A stretch of 64,000 bases of DNA from Bacillota bacterium (GTDB taxonomy: Bacteria > Bacillota > Clostridia > Lachnospirales > Lachnospiraceae): NCBI GenBank assembly GCA_023439505.1, contig JAEXNR010000019.1:62001-126000 (forward strand). Direction: 5' to 3'. The position numbers and the translations under genes are program-made. Below the pieces are notes generated by a model. The model searched no databases and was not told where the DNA came from. It saw nothing but the letters and a program-made list of their open reading frames with translations. Shown here piece by piece: positions 17,636-26,855 of the stretch. The stretch's first letter is position 1. Every line of letters begins with the position of its first letter.

Positions 17636-18514
17636 TTACATTCCTTCTGTGATATCCGCCATTGCTGCCAAAGAAATGTTATCGTAATATGGCCATGCTG
17701 CAAACCGTCTTTCTTCCTGTATATCCGGATATGGAATGGTGACTTCTCCACAGCATGCCCACTCACAGCCTCGTACAAGCACGGAAACAAATTCAGCTCT
17801 GCGGATTGTATCAGTTCCATGACCAATAAAGGGTACAAAAACACGGCCTTTTTCATATGTGTTTTTCCAGATTACCGGAGCATCCTGGTTTAAGTTTTCC
17901 ATCTTTGAAAAGTCAATATTCTGATAATCTTTTGCGAGGTGCTTCTGCATTTTGCGAATATCATAATCCTCTTCCCCATCATGAACCGTTGCAAGGACCT
18001 CAACCTGACTCTCCCTGAGCCACTTCATATTAACAAACAGGTCATCCTGGGCAGTATACCAAAAATCAGGCATCCCCTCACAAATTGGATCTCTTTTTAC
18101 CGTATCTACACGGAAAGAAAGCTTTGGATTCTTTCGTCCTCCGTTAGTGAACATAAATGCTCCGCCTATCATCCTGACAAACTCTTTCGGAAATGCAGCC
18201 TCCTGAGCAATTACCGAAGAATGATAGATAATGATTCCTCCGCCATTAGACACAAAATCACAGATTGTTCTTTCCGCAGTTTCTCCCAGCGGAATATAAG
18301 GAGCATGTACATCAGACTTCCCATCATAATTGAGCAAAACTGCATCATAACCGTCTAAAGTCTCTGCGGTTGCACCTTTGAATTCTTCTGTAATCTTTAC
18401 TTTAAATCTCCCTGTAGATTCCATAGTTCTTCGTAGCATTCTGTTTACTTTTGGATCATGTTCCGAAGTCACAATTCCTGTGACGATTAAAACATTATAT
18501 ATTTCCTTACTCAT
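17636..18514 (-). CDS. ThuA-like protein, copy 2
   Basis: 292 residues aligning throughout with the ThuA-like protein at 8271-9101. Shared blocks are VLIVTGIVTSEHD, GYDAVLLNYDGK, FVSNGGGIIIYHSS, the GG...N/D metal-type segment, APVIWKNTYEKGRVFVPFIGHG and VLVRGCEWACCGEVT. GGAGGAAAC precedes the ATG. It is the last gene after the ABC importer (16 nt from OppF), linking sugar-glycoside uptake with ThuA function. The presumed active-site elbow again lacks Cys, so amidotransferase activity is unlikely. Known ThuA proteins act in disaccharide/keto-sugar use; the exact step is unresolved. Confidence 0.8.
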   Translation of the reverse strand: MSKEIYNVLIVTGIVTSEHDPKVNRMLRRTMESTGRFKVKITEEFKGATAETLDGYDAVLLNYDGKSDVHAPYIPLGETAERTICDFVSNGGGIIIYHSSVIAQEAAFPKEFVRMIGGAFMFTNGGRKNPKLSFRVDTVKRDPICEGMPDFWYTAQDDLFVNMKWLRESQVEVLATVHDGEEDYDIRKMQKHLAKDYQNIDFSKMENLNQDAPVIWKNTYEKGRVFVPFIGHGTDTIRRAEFVSVLVRGCEWACCGEVTIPYPDIQEERRFAAWPYYDNISLAAMADITEGM

Positions 18515-18529
18515 GTTTCCTCCAATCTT

Positions 18530-19495
18530 CTACTGTTTATCCCAGTAATGACAGGCAACCATATGATCAGGCTCAACTTCCACAAATACCGGCGACTCTC
18601 CACGACACTTTTCAGTTGCAATTGGGCATCTGGCAGCAAAACGGCACCCTTCCGGCGGCTCGATTGGTGAGGTTACCTCTCCCTTCATAACCTGAGCTTC
18701 TTTTCCTTTATAAGCAATATCAGGAACTGGAATTGCCGATAGAAGCGCTTTGGTGTACGGATGAATCGGATTTTCAAATAATCGGTCTGAGGTTGCCATT
18801 TCAACCATCTTTCCAAGATATAGAACAAGTATTTCGTCGCTAATATGCTTGACTACTGAAAGATCATGTGTAATGAACATGTAAGTGTATCCATGGTTCT
18901 CTTTCAGGTCCATCATCAGGTTCAGAATCTGTGCCTGAATAGAAACATCCAGTGCAGAAACCGGTTCATCACATACGATAAACTTAGGATTTAGTGCAAT
19001 CGCACGGGCAATCCCGATACGCTGGCGTCGTCCGCCGTCTAATTCGTGAGGAAATGTATTTACATAACGGGCATCTAGTCCTACAATGCTCATCAGTTCG
19101 AGAACTCTTTCCTCTCTTATCTTTTTATCCCTGAATACCTTATGTATTCTTAATGGCTCCTCAATAATCTGTGAAACCGTCATCTTCGGATCAAGCGAAG
19201 AGAATGCATCCTGAAATATTATTTGCATTTTACTACGAAGGTTTAAGAGCTCATTTCCGGAAGCATTTGTAATGTCCTCACCTTCAAAAAGAACCTGTCC
19301 CTTAGTGGAATTAATCAGTCGAAGGATAACTCTTCCTAATGTGGACTTACCACAGCCTGACTCTCCAACAACACCAAGGGTTTTCCCCTTCTCCAGTCTG
19401 AATGAAACATCATCCACCGCATGCAGTTTCCCTCTAGGAGTGTCAAAGTATTTCATCAAATGTTTCACTTCAAGTAATATCTTATCTTCTGCCAT
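18530..19495 (-). CDS. Oligopeptide/dipeptide-type ABC transporter ATPase (OppF/DppF-like)
   Basis: 321 residues. Walker A is GVVGESGCGKSTLGR and Walker B is FIVCDEPVSALD. The C-terminal oligopeptide/nickel extension has Cys pairs (GCRFAARCPIATEKC). The ABC signature reads LDGGRRQRI where LSGGQRQRI is usual, so the Ser that contacts ATP is Asp here. This may shift function to the partner ATPase. It follows OppD by 2 nt with GGGGGGAG as ribosome site. It is part of the five-gene importer 18530-24188. Transporters of this family also carry glycosides and other non-peptide solutes; the catabolic setting favours that. Confidence 0.9.
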   Translation of the reverse strand: MAEDKILLEVKHLMKYFDTPRGKLHAVDDVSFRLEKGKTLGVVGESGCGKSTLGRVILRLINSTKGQVLFEGEDITNASGNELLNLRSKMQIIFQDAFSSLDPKMTVSQIIEEPLRIHKVFRDKKIREERVLELMSIVGLDARYVNTFPHELDGGRRQRIGIARAIALNPKFIVCDEPVSALDVSIQAQILNLMMDLKENHGYTYMFITHDLSVVKHISDEILVLYLGKMVEMATSDRLFENPIHPYTKALLSAIPVPDIAYKGKEAQVMKGEVTSPIEPPEGCRFAARCPIATEKCRGESPVFVEVEPDHMVACHYWDKQ

Positions 19496-19497
19496 AA

Positions 19498-20478
19498 TTA
19501 GTTCTCCCCCCTGCTAAATTTGTGGCACTGGATACTATGCGTTCCTTCTGTATACAACTTAGGATTCTCTCCAACTTCGCAATGATCTTTACAATCTGGA
19601 CAGCGAGGATGGAATTTACATCCCTCCGGCAATTCTGATGGATGTGGGGTAAGACCCCTAATTGGTTTAAGTCTGCTTGTCTTTTCCTCAATGTTGGGGA
19701 GGGAATTAAATAATCCCAATGTATAAGGATGATGTGAGCGGTTCTTATCAAAGATCTCCTCAAGGGTACCACTCTCAACGATCTCTCCTCCATACATAAT
19801 AGCAACCTTATCACAGAAATTCGCAACAATTCCCAAATCATGTGTAATAAGAATGACAGAGGATCCTAACTCTTTCTGCAGATTTCTCATCATTTTAATT
19901 ACCTGTGCCTGAATTGTAACATCAAGAGCCGTTGTTGGTTCATCGGCAATCAAAAGCTCCGGATTGCAGGCAATTGCGATGGCGATTACGATACGCTGTT
20001 TCATACCACCAGAAAACTGATGCGGATAGTCCACCTTTCTTTCCGGTGAAATACCCACTAATTTCATAATTTCATCTACCTTTTTATTCACTTCAATCTG
20101 ACTCATTTTTTTATTATGTATCTTGATTACATCTGCTATCTGATCGCCAACCCGAAATACAGGGTTTAAAGATGTCATTGGATCCTGAAAGATCATAGAG
20201 ATATGCTGTCCACGGATTTTACGATATTCTTTTTCCTTCATTCTTGTCAGTTTACTGCCATTAAAGTATATCTCTCCAGAGGTATGATTTCCATACTTTG
20301 ACAGCAGTCCCATAATGGAAAGTGCCGTTGTTGTTTTACCAGCCCCAGTCTCTCCAACAAGACCAAGAACCTCTCCCTTTTCCACTGTAAGATTAATATG
20401 ATTTACCGCATAGGAATTAATTTTTTCAGATGTAAATGTTACACAATAATCTTTTATTTCCAGTAACTTTTCTCCCAT
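19498..20478 (-). CDS. Oligopeptide/dipeptide-type ABC transporter ATPase (OppD/DppD-like)
   Basis: 326 residues with Walker A LVGETGAGKTTTALS, signature FSGGMKQRIVIAIAIA, Walker B LLIADEPTTALDVT and the C-terminal oligopeptide extension (GCKFHPRCPDCKDHC). All catalytic motifs look intact, unlike the partner ATPase, whose signature is altered. AGGAGG lies 7 nt before the ATG. It couples ATP hydrolysis to uptake through the two permeases just upstream. The genes are spaced by 2-13 nt, consistent with one transcript. Confidence 0.92.
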   Translation of the reverse strand: MGEKLLEIKDYCVTFTSEKINSYAVNHINLTVEKGEVLGLVGETGAGKTTTALSIMGLLSKYGNHTSGEIYFNGSKLTRMKEKEYRKIRGQHISMIFQDPMTSLNPVFRVGDQIADVIKIHNKKMSQIEVNKKVDEIMKLVGISPERKVDYPHQFSGGMKQRIVIAIAIACNPELLIADEPTTALDVTIQAQVIKMMRNLQKELGSSVILITHDLGIVANFCDKVAIMYGGEIVESGTLEEIFDKNRSHHPYTLGLFNSLPNIEEKTSRLKPIRGLTPHPSELPEGCKFHPRCPDCKDHCEVGENPKLYTEGTHSIQCHKFSRGEN

Positions 20479-20491
20479 ATTGCCTTACCTC

Positions 20492-21379
20492 CTATGCTCT
20501 TCCTTTTAATTGTGGGTCTAAGGCATCACGCAGATAGTCTCCGAGAGAACTGATAAATAATGCTGCAACAGCCAGTACAATGCCAGGAACCATTACCATA
20601 TACTGATTACGAAGCATATAGTTCAATCCTTCTGCAAGCATCGTTCCCCATTCAGGAGTCGGTGCCTTAACCCCAAGACCAACGAAACCTAGTGTAGCTC
20701 CCATCATAATATTCATTGATACCTGTGCTGTTCCATTGATAATAATTACAGAGGCAAGATTAGGTACCATATGCCGATACACGATATAGCTCTTTTTTGC
20801 ACCAAGAGCCACTGCTGATTCCACATAATCCATATTTGCTACTCCCAACGCTACACTTCGTACCATTTTGGTATGCATTGGTATCCCGGCAAAGAACAGA
20901 GCAACTACCAGCTGAGGAACACCATTTCCAAGCGCTGCACAAATAGCAAGCGCCATAACCAAAGATGGAATACAGCTGATAACATCGACAACTCGCATGA
21001 CTACATTATCAAGCCAGCCGCCTATGATCGCGCAAAGACAGGCTAAAATTGTTGATACAATAATGGATGCACCAGCAGAGATTATTCCTATCTCAAGTGC
21101 TGTACGTGTACCATAAATAATTCGTGCCAGGATATCTCTTCCAAAGTTATCTGTACCTAAGAGATGCCCCGATGTTAATGGTGGTAAAAGCTTCTCCATC
21201 CCATGCTGTGTAATAGCCACACTGTAAGGAACAAGTAATTCTGCAAAAACGGCAACGAATATCATAATGACTACCACCGCTAATGAAATAACTGCCAGTG
21301 GCTGTGTCTTTAGCCTGGACCATATTTCTGCGGTCTGACTACGCTTTTTATACTGTTTTTTCAGATTTTGTTCCGTCAT
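20492..21379 (-). CDS. ABC transporter permease (OppC/DppC-like)
   Basis: 295 residues. A basic cytoplasmic N-terminus is followed by a first membrane helix (VISLAVVVIMIFVAVFAELL), then a five-helix binding-protein-dependent permease domain with the EAA-type loop (ESAVALGAKKSYIVYRHMVPN). It forms the channel together with the OppB-like protein. The stop codon of the upstream permease overlaps this ATG by one base (TAATG), a sign of translational coupling. AAGGAGG precedes the start. Confidence 0.92.
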   Translation of the reverse strand: MTEQNLKKQYKKRSQTAEIWSRLKTQPLAVISLAVVVIMIFVAVFAELLVPYSVAITQHGMEKLLPPLTSGHLLGTDNFGRDILARIIYGTRTALEIGIISAGASIIVSTILACLCAIIGGWLDNVVMRVVDVISCIPSLVMALAICAALGNGVPQLVVALFFAGIPMHTKMVRSVALGVANMDYVESAVALGAKKSYIVYRHMVPNLASVIIINGTAQVSMNIMMGATLGFVGLGVKAPTPEWGTMLAEGLNYMLRNQYMVMVPGIVLAVAALFISSLGDYLRDALDPQLKGRA

Positions 21380-22353
21380 TACTTTGTCCCTCCTTGTAGC
21401 GATAACTTTGGTGTTCTTTTTTTCTTTCCTGCAAAGGTACCTTTAATACGAGGATCAACTACAGCATATAAAATATCGATAATTAGCTGCGCACCTATTG
21501 TAAAAAGTGAAAGAATCATTGTACATGCAAGGATTACAGGCATATCTCTGTTATTGATTCCCTCTAATACCTTAAGTCCAATTCCAGGGAATGCAAAAAC
21601 CTGCTCAATCATAACTGCACCACCTATCATACTTGCAAATGTACCACCGGTTAAAGTAATAATAGGCAACAGCGCATTTTTCAGAGTATCAACAAAAATA
21701 ACAACCGATTCTTTCTGTCCTTTTGCCCTTGAAGTTCTGACATAATCCTGACGTATACAGTCAAGCATAGCACTTCGAACCTGTCTGATGTAATTGCCAA
21801 GGTAAGGAAGCAGAAATGTGAAAACTGGAAGTATCCAGCTTTTAAATCCGTTCATACCATGGGATGGTAATAATTTCGCTTTTACAGCAAAAACAAGTAT
21901 CAGCATCAGTCCTAGCCAGAATCCCGGAATGGATGCCAAAAACTTCGATAGGACATTCACAATATTATCAAATATAGAATATTGTTTTACTGCACATATC
22001 ACACCAATCGGTATCCCAATTGCTATCATAATCAGTGTTGTAATCAACGCTAGTTTTAAACTGACAGGTACTCGGTAAAGCACTTCATCTGATACAGGTG
22101 CTTTTGATTTATAAGAAGTTCCAAAGTCAAGTTGAGCTGCATTTACAACCCAGTCTACAAACTGCTCTGGTTTTGATTTGTCTAACCCAAAACGAGCTGC
22201 CATATTATTATAATCTTCCTGTGTATACTCAGATGGCATCATCATTAATACAGGGTCTGCAGCAGAAAGATTAAGAAGAAAAAACACAAATGCGGCAATC
22301 GCTATCAGTAAAAAAGGAACCATAATAATTCTCTTAACCACGTACTTTAACAT
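21379..22353 (-). CDS. ABC transporter permease (OppB/DppB-like)
   Basis: 324 residues from ATG 22353, chosen over an upstream in-frame start because GGGAGG sits 5 nt before it and the product then begins MLKYVVKRI, the family N-terminus. It has six membrane helices with the periplasmic domain after helix 1 (SAADPVLMMMPSEYTQEDYNNMAARFG) and the EAA loop YVRTSRAKGQKESVVIFVDTLKNALLPI. It lies 131 nt after the binding-protein gene, from which it is separated by a strong hairpin. Confidence 0.92.
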   Translation of the reverse strand: MLKYVVKRIIMVPFLLIAIAAFVFFLLNLSAADPVLMMMPSEYTQEDYNNMAARFGLDKSKPEQFVDWVVNAAQLDFGTSYKSKAPVSDEVLYRVPVSLKLALITTLIMIAIGIPIGVICAVKQYSIFDNIVNVLSKFLASIPGFWLGLMLILVFAVKAKLLPSHGMNGFKSWILPVFTFLLPYLGNYIRQVRSAMLDCIRQDYVRTSRAKGQKESVVIFVDTLKNALLPIITLTGGTFASMIGGAVMIEQVFAFPGIGLKVLEGINNRDMPVILACTMILSLFTIGAQLIIDILYAVVDPRIKGTFAGKKKRTPKLSLQGGTK

Positions 22354-22405
22354 AAAAACCTCCCAATAAGGTATCACAATCTCAGGTAATGTTATCATTA
22401 AAAAT

Positions 22406-22438
22406 GGGGATTGACTGATTAGAGTCTAGCCAATCCCC
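22406..22438 (-). terminator. Intercistronic hairpin (partial terminator) between binding protein and permease
   Basis: Arms GGGGATTG (22406-22413) and CAATCCCC (22431-22438) enclose an inner GACT/AGTC pairing. On the minus strand the stem is followed by an ATTTTTAA run. This layout commonly lets binding-protein mRNA exceed permease mRNA. Confidence 0.65.
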
Positions 22439-22484
22439 TACGATATAATATATGTTAGGATTCAATCACTCATAAAGTTTCAAA

Positions 22485-24188
22485 TTATTCTGCAAGATAT
22501 AAGAACGACATCTGGATCTCAGAAGATACAGGTGCAATATATGCACCACGAACGTTGCTTGTAAAAGCAAATCCACGGATAACCTGTAATCCGCCAAGCG
22601 CAAGGCACTGTTCCTGAACGAGATTTTCCAGTTTATTCATATTCTCATCAAACTGATCAAGTGTAGAGGAAGCAGCTGCTGCATTATATAATTCTACTGC
22701 TGTATTGTATGCGTCTGAGTCCGCTGCCTTCAGGAACATACATGGCTGTGTTCCACCTTCAATAAGTCCCATTGTAAATGGTGTAAGTGGTGATTCCGGG
22801 TCATATCCATTATGACACGGGAAGCAATCATAGGTTCCTGATTTCAGCATGCCATAACAGGTCGCTCCATCGTAAGTTACGGTAGTAATATTCGTAAGGC
22901 CAAGATTGTGGAACTGTGAAACCATAGCAACTTCAAGGTTTGTGAAATCGGGATCAGCCAGGATCTCAAACTTAATATCGGTAAGTTTGTATCCGGCATC
23001 CTCTATCATCTTTACACCAAGTTCCGGATCATAATCGTATTTTGAAGAGAACTCAGGTGCTTCAGATCCGGTAAAGTAGCTGTTTGGATGTGGATATAAT
23101 CCATCGTATACCAAAGCCGAAAGATCATCCCAGTTAACCATGTGGCAAAGAGCCTCGCGAACAACAGGATCCTTTAATACATCTATTTTACTGCTGTTAA
23201 GCCAGAATGGGTTCTCACGATCTTCAACAAGAGCAAGCGTAAGACCATTGTCGATTACATTGTTCATAATCTCAATATCAACCGTGTTCATACAGTTGAT
23301 AGAACCATCCATAAGTCCCATAAGAGCTGTATTCTCATCAGCAATGACGTCAATGTTTACCGTCTCGATATGAGCCTGATTGTCTTTGTTCCAATAATTA
23401 TCAACTGCCTTAAGAACGTATTTCTCACCTGTTTCGTAAGACTCTACATAGTAAGGGCCTGCACCAACAGCGGATCTATTATCTTCCGGACCATATTTTT
23501 CAAGTTCTTTTCTACAAACCACACCATAAATCCTCTGAGTTGGTAACTCATAAATGAAGGTAGGATTTGCAGATGCCAGTGTAACCTTTAGTGTATGTTC
23601 ATCAACTGCTTCATAACTTGCTACTGATGAGAATGGACGCGGCTGATATTTCTTCATAACATCCCATGTTGCAACAAAGTCATCCGCTGTTACAGAACAT
23701 CCATCTGAGAATTTGGCATCATCTCTGATTTTAAAGGTCCAAACCAGTCCATCCTCTGATACATCATATGACTCTGCAATATCACATCTGATATCATCGC
23801 TATTACCTTTATATTTCACCAAAAGATTTGAATAAATCTGATAGCTTAATACTGCTGCTCTGTTATCCATCCATGGTGCATATAATGGAATATCATAATT
23901 TGTCCAATAATCAAACGTTGTTCCTGTCTGAATACCTTCTGGTGCTGACTCAGACCCGTGACCGGTTGCATCTTCTCCCGCTACATTAATTGCAATATCC
24001 GATATACTTGTAACCGCATTTTGTTTTGAATCTGAATCTTTTGTTGAATCAGTTGATGAATCTGTTGCTGTTCCTGTTGGTGTTGTTGTTTCCTTATCAT
24101 TATTTTTTGCTGTACAACCCACCATTGAAGCAAGCAAAGAAATTACTAAAATTCCAGTCCATATGCTTCTAAATACCCTCTTTTTCAT
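22485..24188 (-). CDS. ABC transporter solute-binding lipoprotein (OppA/DppA family)
   Basis: 567 residues from ATG 24188; a longer in-frame start at 24257 lacks a ribosome site and would bury the signal peptide. The N-terminus MKKRVFRSIWTGILVISLL..MVGC is a lipoprotein signal with the lipid-bearing Cys at ~26. A Thr/Ser/Asp-rich linker and a family 5 extracellular solute-binding domain follow (WTFKIRDDAKFSDG and FVATWDVMK blocks). It captures the solute at the outer face of the membrane and delivers it to the permeases downstream. Specificity is unknown; peptide-type binders are also used for glycosides. Confidence 0.9.
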   Translation of the reverse strand: MKKRVFRSIWTGILVISLLASMVGCTAKNNDKETTTPTGTATDSSTDSTKDSDSKQNAVTSISDIAINVAGEDATGHGSESAPEGIQTGTTFDYWTNYDIPLYAPWMDNRAAVLSYQIYSNLLVKYKGNSDDIRCDIAESYDVSEDGLVWTFKIRDDAKFSDGCSVTADDFVATWDVMKKYQPRPFSSVASYEAVDEHTLKVTLASANPTFIYELPTQRIYGVVCRKELEKYGPEDNRSAVGAGPYYVESYETGEKYVLKAVDNYWNKDNQAHIETVNIDVIADENTALMGLMDGSINCMNTVDIEIMNNVIDNGLTLALVEDRENPFWLNSSKIDVLKDPVVREALCHMVNWDDLSALVYDGLYPHPNSYFTGSEAPEFSSKYDYDPELGVKMIEDAGYKLTDIKFEILADPDFTNLEVAMVSQFHNLGLTNITTVTYDGATCYGMLKSGTYDCFPCHNGYDPESPLTPFTMGLIEGGTQPCMFLKAADSDAYNTAVELYNAAAASSTLDQFDENMNKLENLVQEQCLALGGLQVIRGFAFTSNVRGAYIAPVSSEIQMSFLYLAE

Positions 24189-24383
24189 ACTTTTCCTTTT
24201 CCCTTCCTCTTTTTGATTGTCTAGAATGCGAATCCTAACGCAATTAGCACATAACAATTTTTATTACACTTCCAACCATGATGCCGCCAAAGCGGCATCT
24301 CAAATAATCGATGAAGAAGTTTATAATGAAATTCCTATGGATTTCATTATGGAGTTCTTCCATAGTGGGAAGATGCTTTTTCT

Positions 24384-25532
24384 TCACACTTCTATCCACG
24401 CTGCATCCTCTTTATTACTCTTTATACAAGCCTGAATAAATTTCACCCCTGTGATCCCGTCCTCCAGAGACGGAAAATCATAATCATATCCACTGAGCTC
24501 TTCCCCATTTTCCAATTTCAAAATACTTGAGATCCAAACTCTGTATATATTTGCAAAAGCAACATAAAGGCCTTCCGGATGACCGGATGGAATTCTGCTG
24601 ACTTCTGAGGTCCGTTCTGTGACATATCCCATGCCACGGTTATAGATCTGCGTTGGCTGACCTTTTAATGTAACATATAGAATATTTGGATTTTCCTGAA
24701 CCCATTCAATGGCACCTTTTGTTCCAAAGATTCTTACGACAAGGCCATTCATATGGCCTACACATACCTGGGAGGAGCAGAACACTCCATGTGCACCATT
24801 CTCAAATTCTACAAGAATGTTAGCATTCAGATCTAATGGCTGTCCCCAGTAATCTAATTTTGCTGCTACTCTCTTTAGCTTTAATCCGGTCATGTAACTT
24901 ACGGTATTTTCAATGTGTGTTCCAATATCACCCACACAGTTCGAAATACCTGCAACAGCAGGATCTTTTCTCCAGGAAGAAAGTTTTACCATCACCTGAT
25001 CTCCTGCACCAATATCATCCACTAAATATTCCTGGAGATATTCCGCGTTAACGTTAATTACATCACCAATATATCCGTTTGTAATTAACTCTCTGGCTTC
25101 TTTCACCATTGCATTTCCAGAATAAGAATAATTCACACAGAAAAGAAGGTGTTTTTCTTCTGCAATCTTCTTCAATTCTTCAGCCTGATCAATTTCAAAA
25201 CACAGGGGCTTTTCGCAGAGTACATGGATTCCCTTCTCTAAAAATGCTTTTGCCGCTTCATAATGAACATTGTTAGGAGCTGTAATGGCAACGAAATCGA
25301 TTCCATCCGTTCTTTCGCTCTCTCTTTTTGCCATTTCATAAAAATTTTGATAAGTGCGATCTGCATCCACCTGATAAAACTCAGCACATTCTTTATTCCT
25401 CTCATCATTCTGGCTAAAGCACCCAGCCTTCAGAAAAGCTCTTCCGTCAAAATCAACACCAACTCTATGTACGCCTCCAATAAATGCAGAAAGGCTGCCT
25501 CCTACCATTCCGTAGCTTAGAATTTTCTTCAT
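24384..25532 (-). CDS. Gfo/Idh/MocA-family NAD-dependent oxidoreductase, copy 2
   Basis: 382 residues; GGGAGGAG precedes the ATG. N-terminal Rossmann fold begins KILSYGMVGGSLSAFIGG, a less canonical glycine pattern with an insertion, and HVLCEKPLCFEIDQAEE is the signature. In the C-terminal domain, ISNCVGDIGTHIENTVSYMTGL has the His at the active-site helix. It follows the IolE-like TIM-barrel gene by 16 nt. The pair is upstream of the ABC importer genes on the same strand, separated from the binding-protein gene by 195 nt of hairpin-rich sequence. Probably oxidises a sugar or cyclitol hydroxyl; substrate unknown. Confidence 0.83.
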   Translation of the reverse strand: MKKILSYGMVGGSLSAFIGGVHRVGVDFDGRAFLKAGCFSQNDERNKECAEFYQVDADRTYQNFYEMAKRESERTDGIDFVAITAPNNVHYEAAKAFLEKGIHVLCEKPLCFEIDQAEELKKIAEEKHLLFCVNYSYSGNAMVKEARELITNGYIGDVINVNAEYLQEYLVDDIGAGDQVMVKLSSWRKDPAVAGISNCVGDIGTHIENTVSYMTGLKLKRVAAKLDYWGQPLDLNANILVEFENGAHGVFCSSQVCVGHMNGLVVRIFGTKGAIEWVQENPNILYVTLKGQPTQIYNRGMGYVTERTSEVSRIPSGHPEGLYVAFANIYRVWISSILKLENGEELSGYDYDFPSLEDGITGVKFIQACIKSNKEDAAWIEV

Positions 25533-25548
25533 CGTCTCCTCCCTTCAC

Positions 25549-26541
25549 CTATTTCGTAGCAATCGCTGCATCAAAAGCAATATCAGAAGGAGCAAAATCT
25601 ACTTTTCTTACAAAAGCTGCAGCCTCTGTCGCACCGTAGACTCTTTCCATTCCGGAATCTTCCCACTCAACAGAAAGAGGTCCCTGATAGCCCGATGCAT
25701 TAAGCACACGAATGATATCCTCAAAGTTTACATCTCCATGCCCAAGTGAACGAAAATTCCACCCCCGCCGAAGATCTCCGAAATCAATGTGAGATCCCAG
25801 TAAGCCGGCTCTGCCATCTAATGTAACTGCCGCATCCTTCATATGAACATGATATACACGGTTTATAAAGTCATTTAAGAATACATGCGGTGTAATTCCC
25901 TGCCAGATAAGATGGCTTGGATCGAAGTTCAACCCAAATTCCGTGCATTCCTCAAATTTCTCCAATAGTTTCTTTGTTGAATAATAGTCAAATGCGATTT
26001 CCCCGGGATGCACCTCAAGAGCGAACTTTACATCATTCTTTTTACATTCATCCATGATAGGTTTCCACAGATCGTAAATTTCCTGATATCCGGCTTCAAT
26101 CATTTCTTTTGTTGTCTGTGGGAAGGAGTATAAATATTTCCAGATAGGTGATCCCACAAATCCTGTGATAATGTTAATCCCCATCATCTTTGCAACCTTA
26201 GGAGCATTCATCATTGTCTTAATTGCCCATGCACGGATCTCATCTGGTTTTCCTGCCAATTCACCCGGCGCAAAATTATCCAGTCTGGGATCATTGTAGT
26301 CTCCAACACATTGTCCAATTACATGAGTTGCAATCGCTTTACAAACAAGTCCGTTTTTCTTTAAAGTATCCAAAACCCACTTTACATAATTCGGATCTTC
26401 GACTGCACGATTAATATCTAAATGATTTCCCCAGCATGCAATTTCCAATCCATCATAGCCCATTTTTTTTGCCAATGTACACATCTCCTCAAAGGGAATA
26501 TCTGCCCACTGTGCTGTCATTAAAGTAACCAGTCTTGCCAT
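25549..26541 (-). CDS. Sugar phosphate isomerase/epimerase-like TIM barrel (IolE-like)
   Basis: 330 residues from ATG 26541, supported by GGAGGT upstream and by the family start MARLVTLMTAQWADIPFEEM. A 12-residue longer frame is open but has no ribosome site. Metal-ligand motifs of the xylose-isomerase-like fold are visible: FALEVHPGEIAFDY (Glu), FDPSHLIWQG (Asp/His), VYHVHMKDA (His) and LSVEWEDSG (Glu). A good promoter at 26590-26618 makes it the first gene of its transcript, ahead of a Gfo/Idh gene. The pair fits dehydrogenation followed by isomerisation or beta-elimination of a sugar. Confidence 0.87.
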   Translation of the reverse strand: MARLVTLMTAQWADIPFEEMCTLAKKMGYDGLEIACWGNHLDINRAVEDPNYVKWVLDTLKKNGLVCKAIATHVIGQCVGDYNDPRLDNFAPGELAGKPDEIRAWAIKTMMNAPKVAKMMGINIITGFVGSPIWKYLYSFPQTTKEMIEAGYQEIYDLWKPIMDECKKNDVKFALEVHPGEIAFDYYSTKKLLEKFEECTEFGLNFDPSHLIWQGITPHVFLNDFINRVYHVHMKDAAVTLDGRAGLLGSHIDFGDLRRGWNFRSLGHGDVNFEDIIRVLNASGYQGPLSVEWEDSGMERVYGATEAAAFVRKVDFAPSDIAFDAAIATK

Positions 26542-26589
26542 CGTTTTATTACCTCCATCCAAATTGATAAAATCCATCTTATATATAAC

Positions 26590-26618
26590 AGAATACTGCC
26601 ATGCAATCTTTTTGTCAA
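26590..26618 (-). promoter_or_regulatory. Promoter of the IolE-like/Gfo-Idh operon
   Basis: Minus-strand TTGACA (26613-26618) and TATTCT (26590-26595) are 17 bp apart. The predicted start of transcription is ~26583, giving a ~40-nt leader to ATG 26541. Confidence 0.7.
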
Positions 26619-26638
26619 TCTTTTTTTTACATTTAAAT

Positions 26639-26669
26639 AAAGTGTTTTAATAACACTTTTGTGTTACTT
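26639..26669. promoter_or_regulatory. Palindromic operator candidate upstream of the IolE-like gene
   Basis: Inverted repeat AAAGTGTT-TTAAT-AACACTTT (26639-26646 and 26652-26659), with a second overlapping palindrome AACAC-TTTT-GTGTT just after. It lies 20 bp upstream of the -35. A related but looser AACACT...AGTGTT pair occurs near 11313-11334 upstream of the first ACP gene. ROK regulators are the obvious candidates to bind here. Confidence 0.5.
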
Positions 26670-26699
26670 TCAAACTATTTGCTGTTACTATATTGCGCA

Positions 26700-26790
26700 G
26701 CATAACGTATCCCTTGCAAGTCCCTTGTGATCTTATTTTATCAACAATACCTATCATTTCATGACCATACATAAAAGGATACCTTCAGCC
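26700..26790 (-). pseudogene. Relic of a zinc alcohol dehydrogenase related to the gene at 43184-44236
   Basis: On the minus strand 26734-26781 matches 41 of 48 bases of the intact gene and reads YPFMYGHEMIGIVDKI, against YPFIYGHEIVGIVDEI in the intact protein (residues 57-72, including the zinc-binding GHE). The start, first zinc Cys and the rest are missing. Its promoter region (26856-26920) is also nearly identical to that of the intact gene, so a whole promoter-gene unit was copied and then decayed by deletion. Only a short coding block remains; it cannot make an enzyme. Confidence 0.75.
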
Positions 26791-26855
26791 ATTCGTTAAC
26801 CGCACGTTTAGTTCCAAAATCAAATTGCTACATATCAATTCTCATCTACTGTACT

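Noticed and set aside
24246..24387. Possible small minus-strand ORF (~47 residues) after the Gfo/Idh gene
   Set aside because: Start overlaps the Gfo/Idh stop and the sequence is made of hairpins; no ribosome site or homology was recognised.
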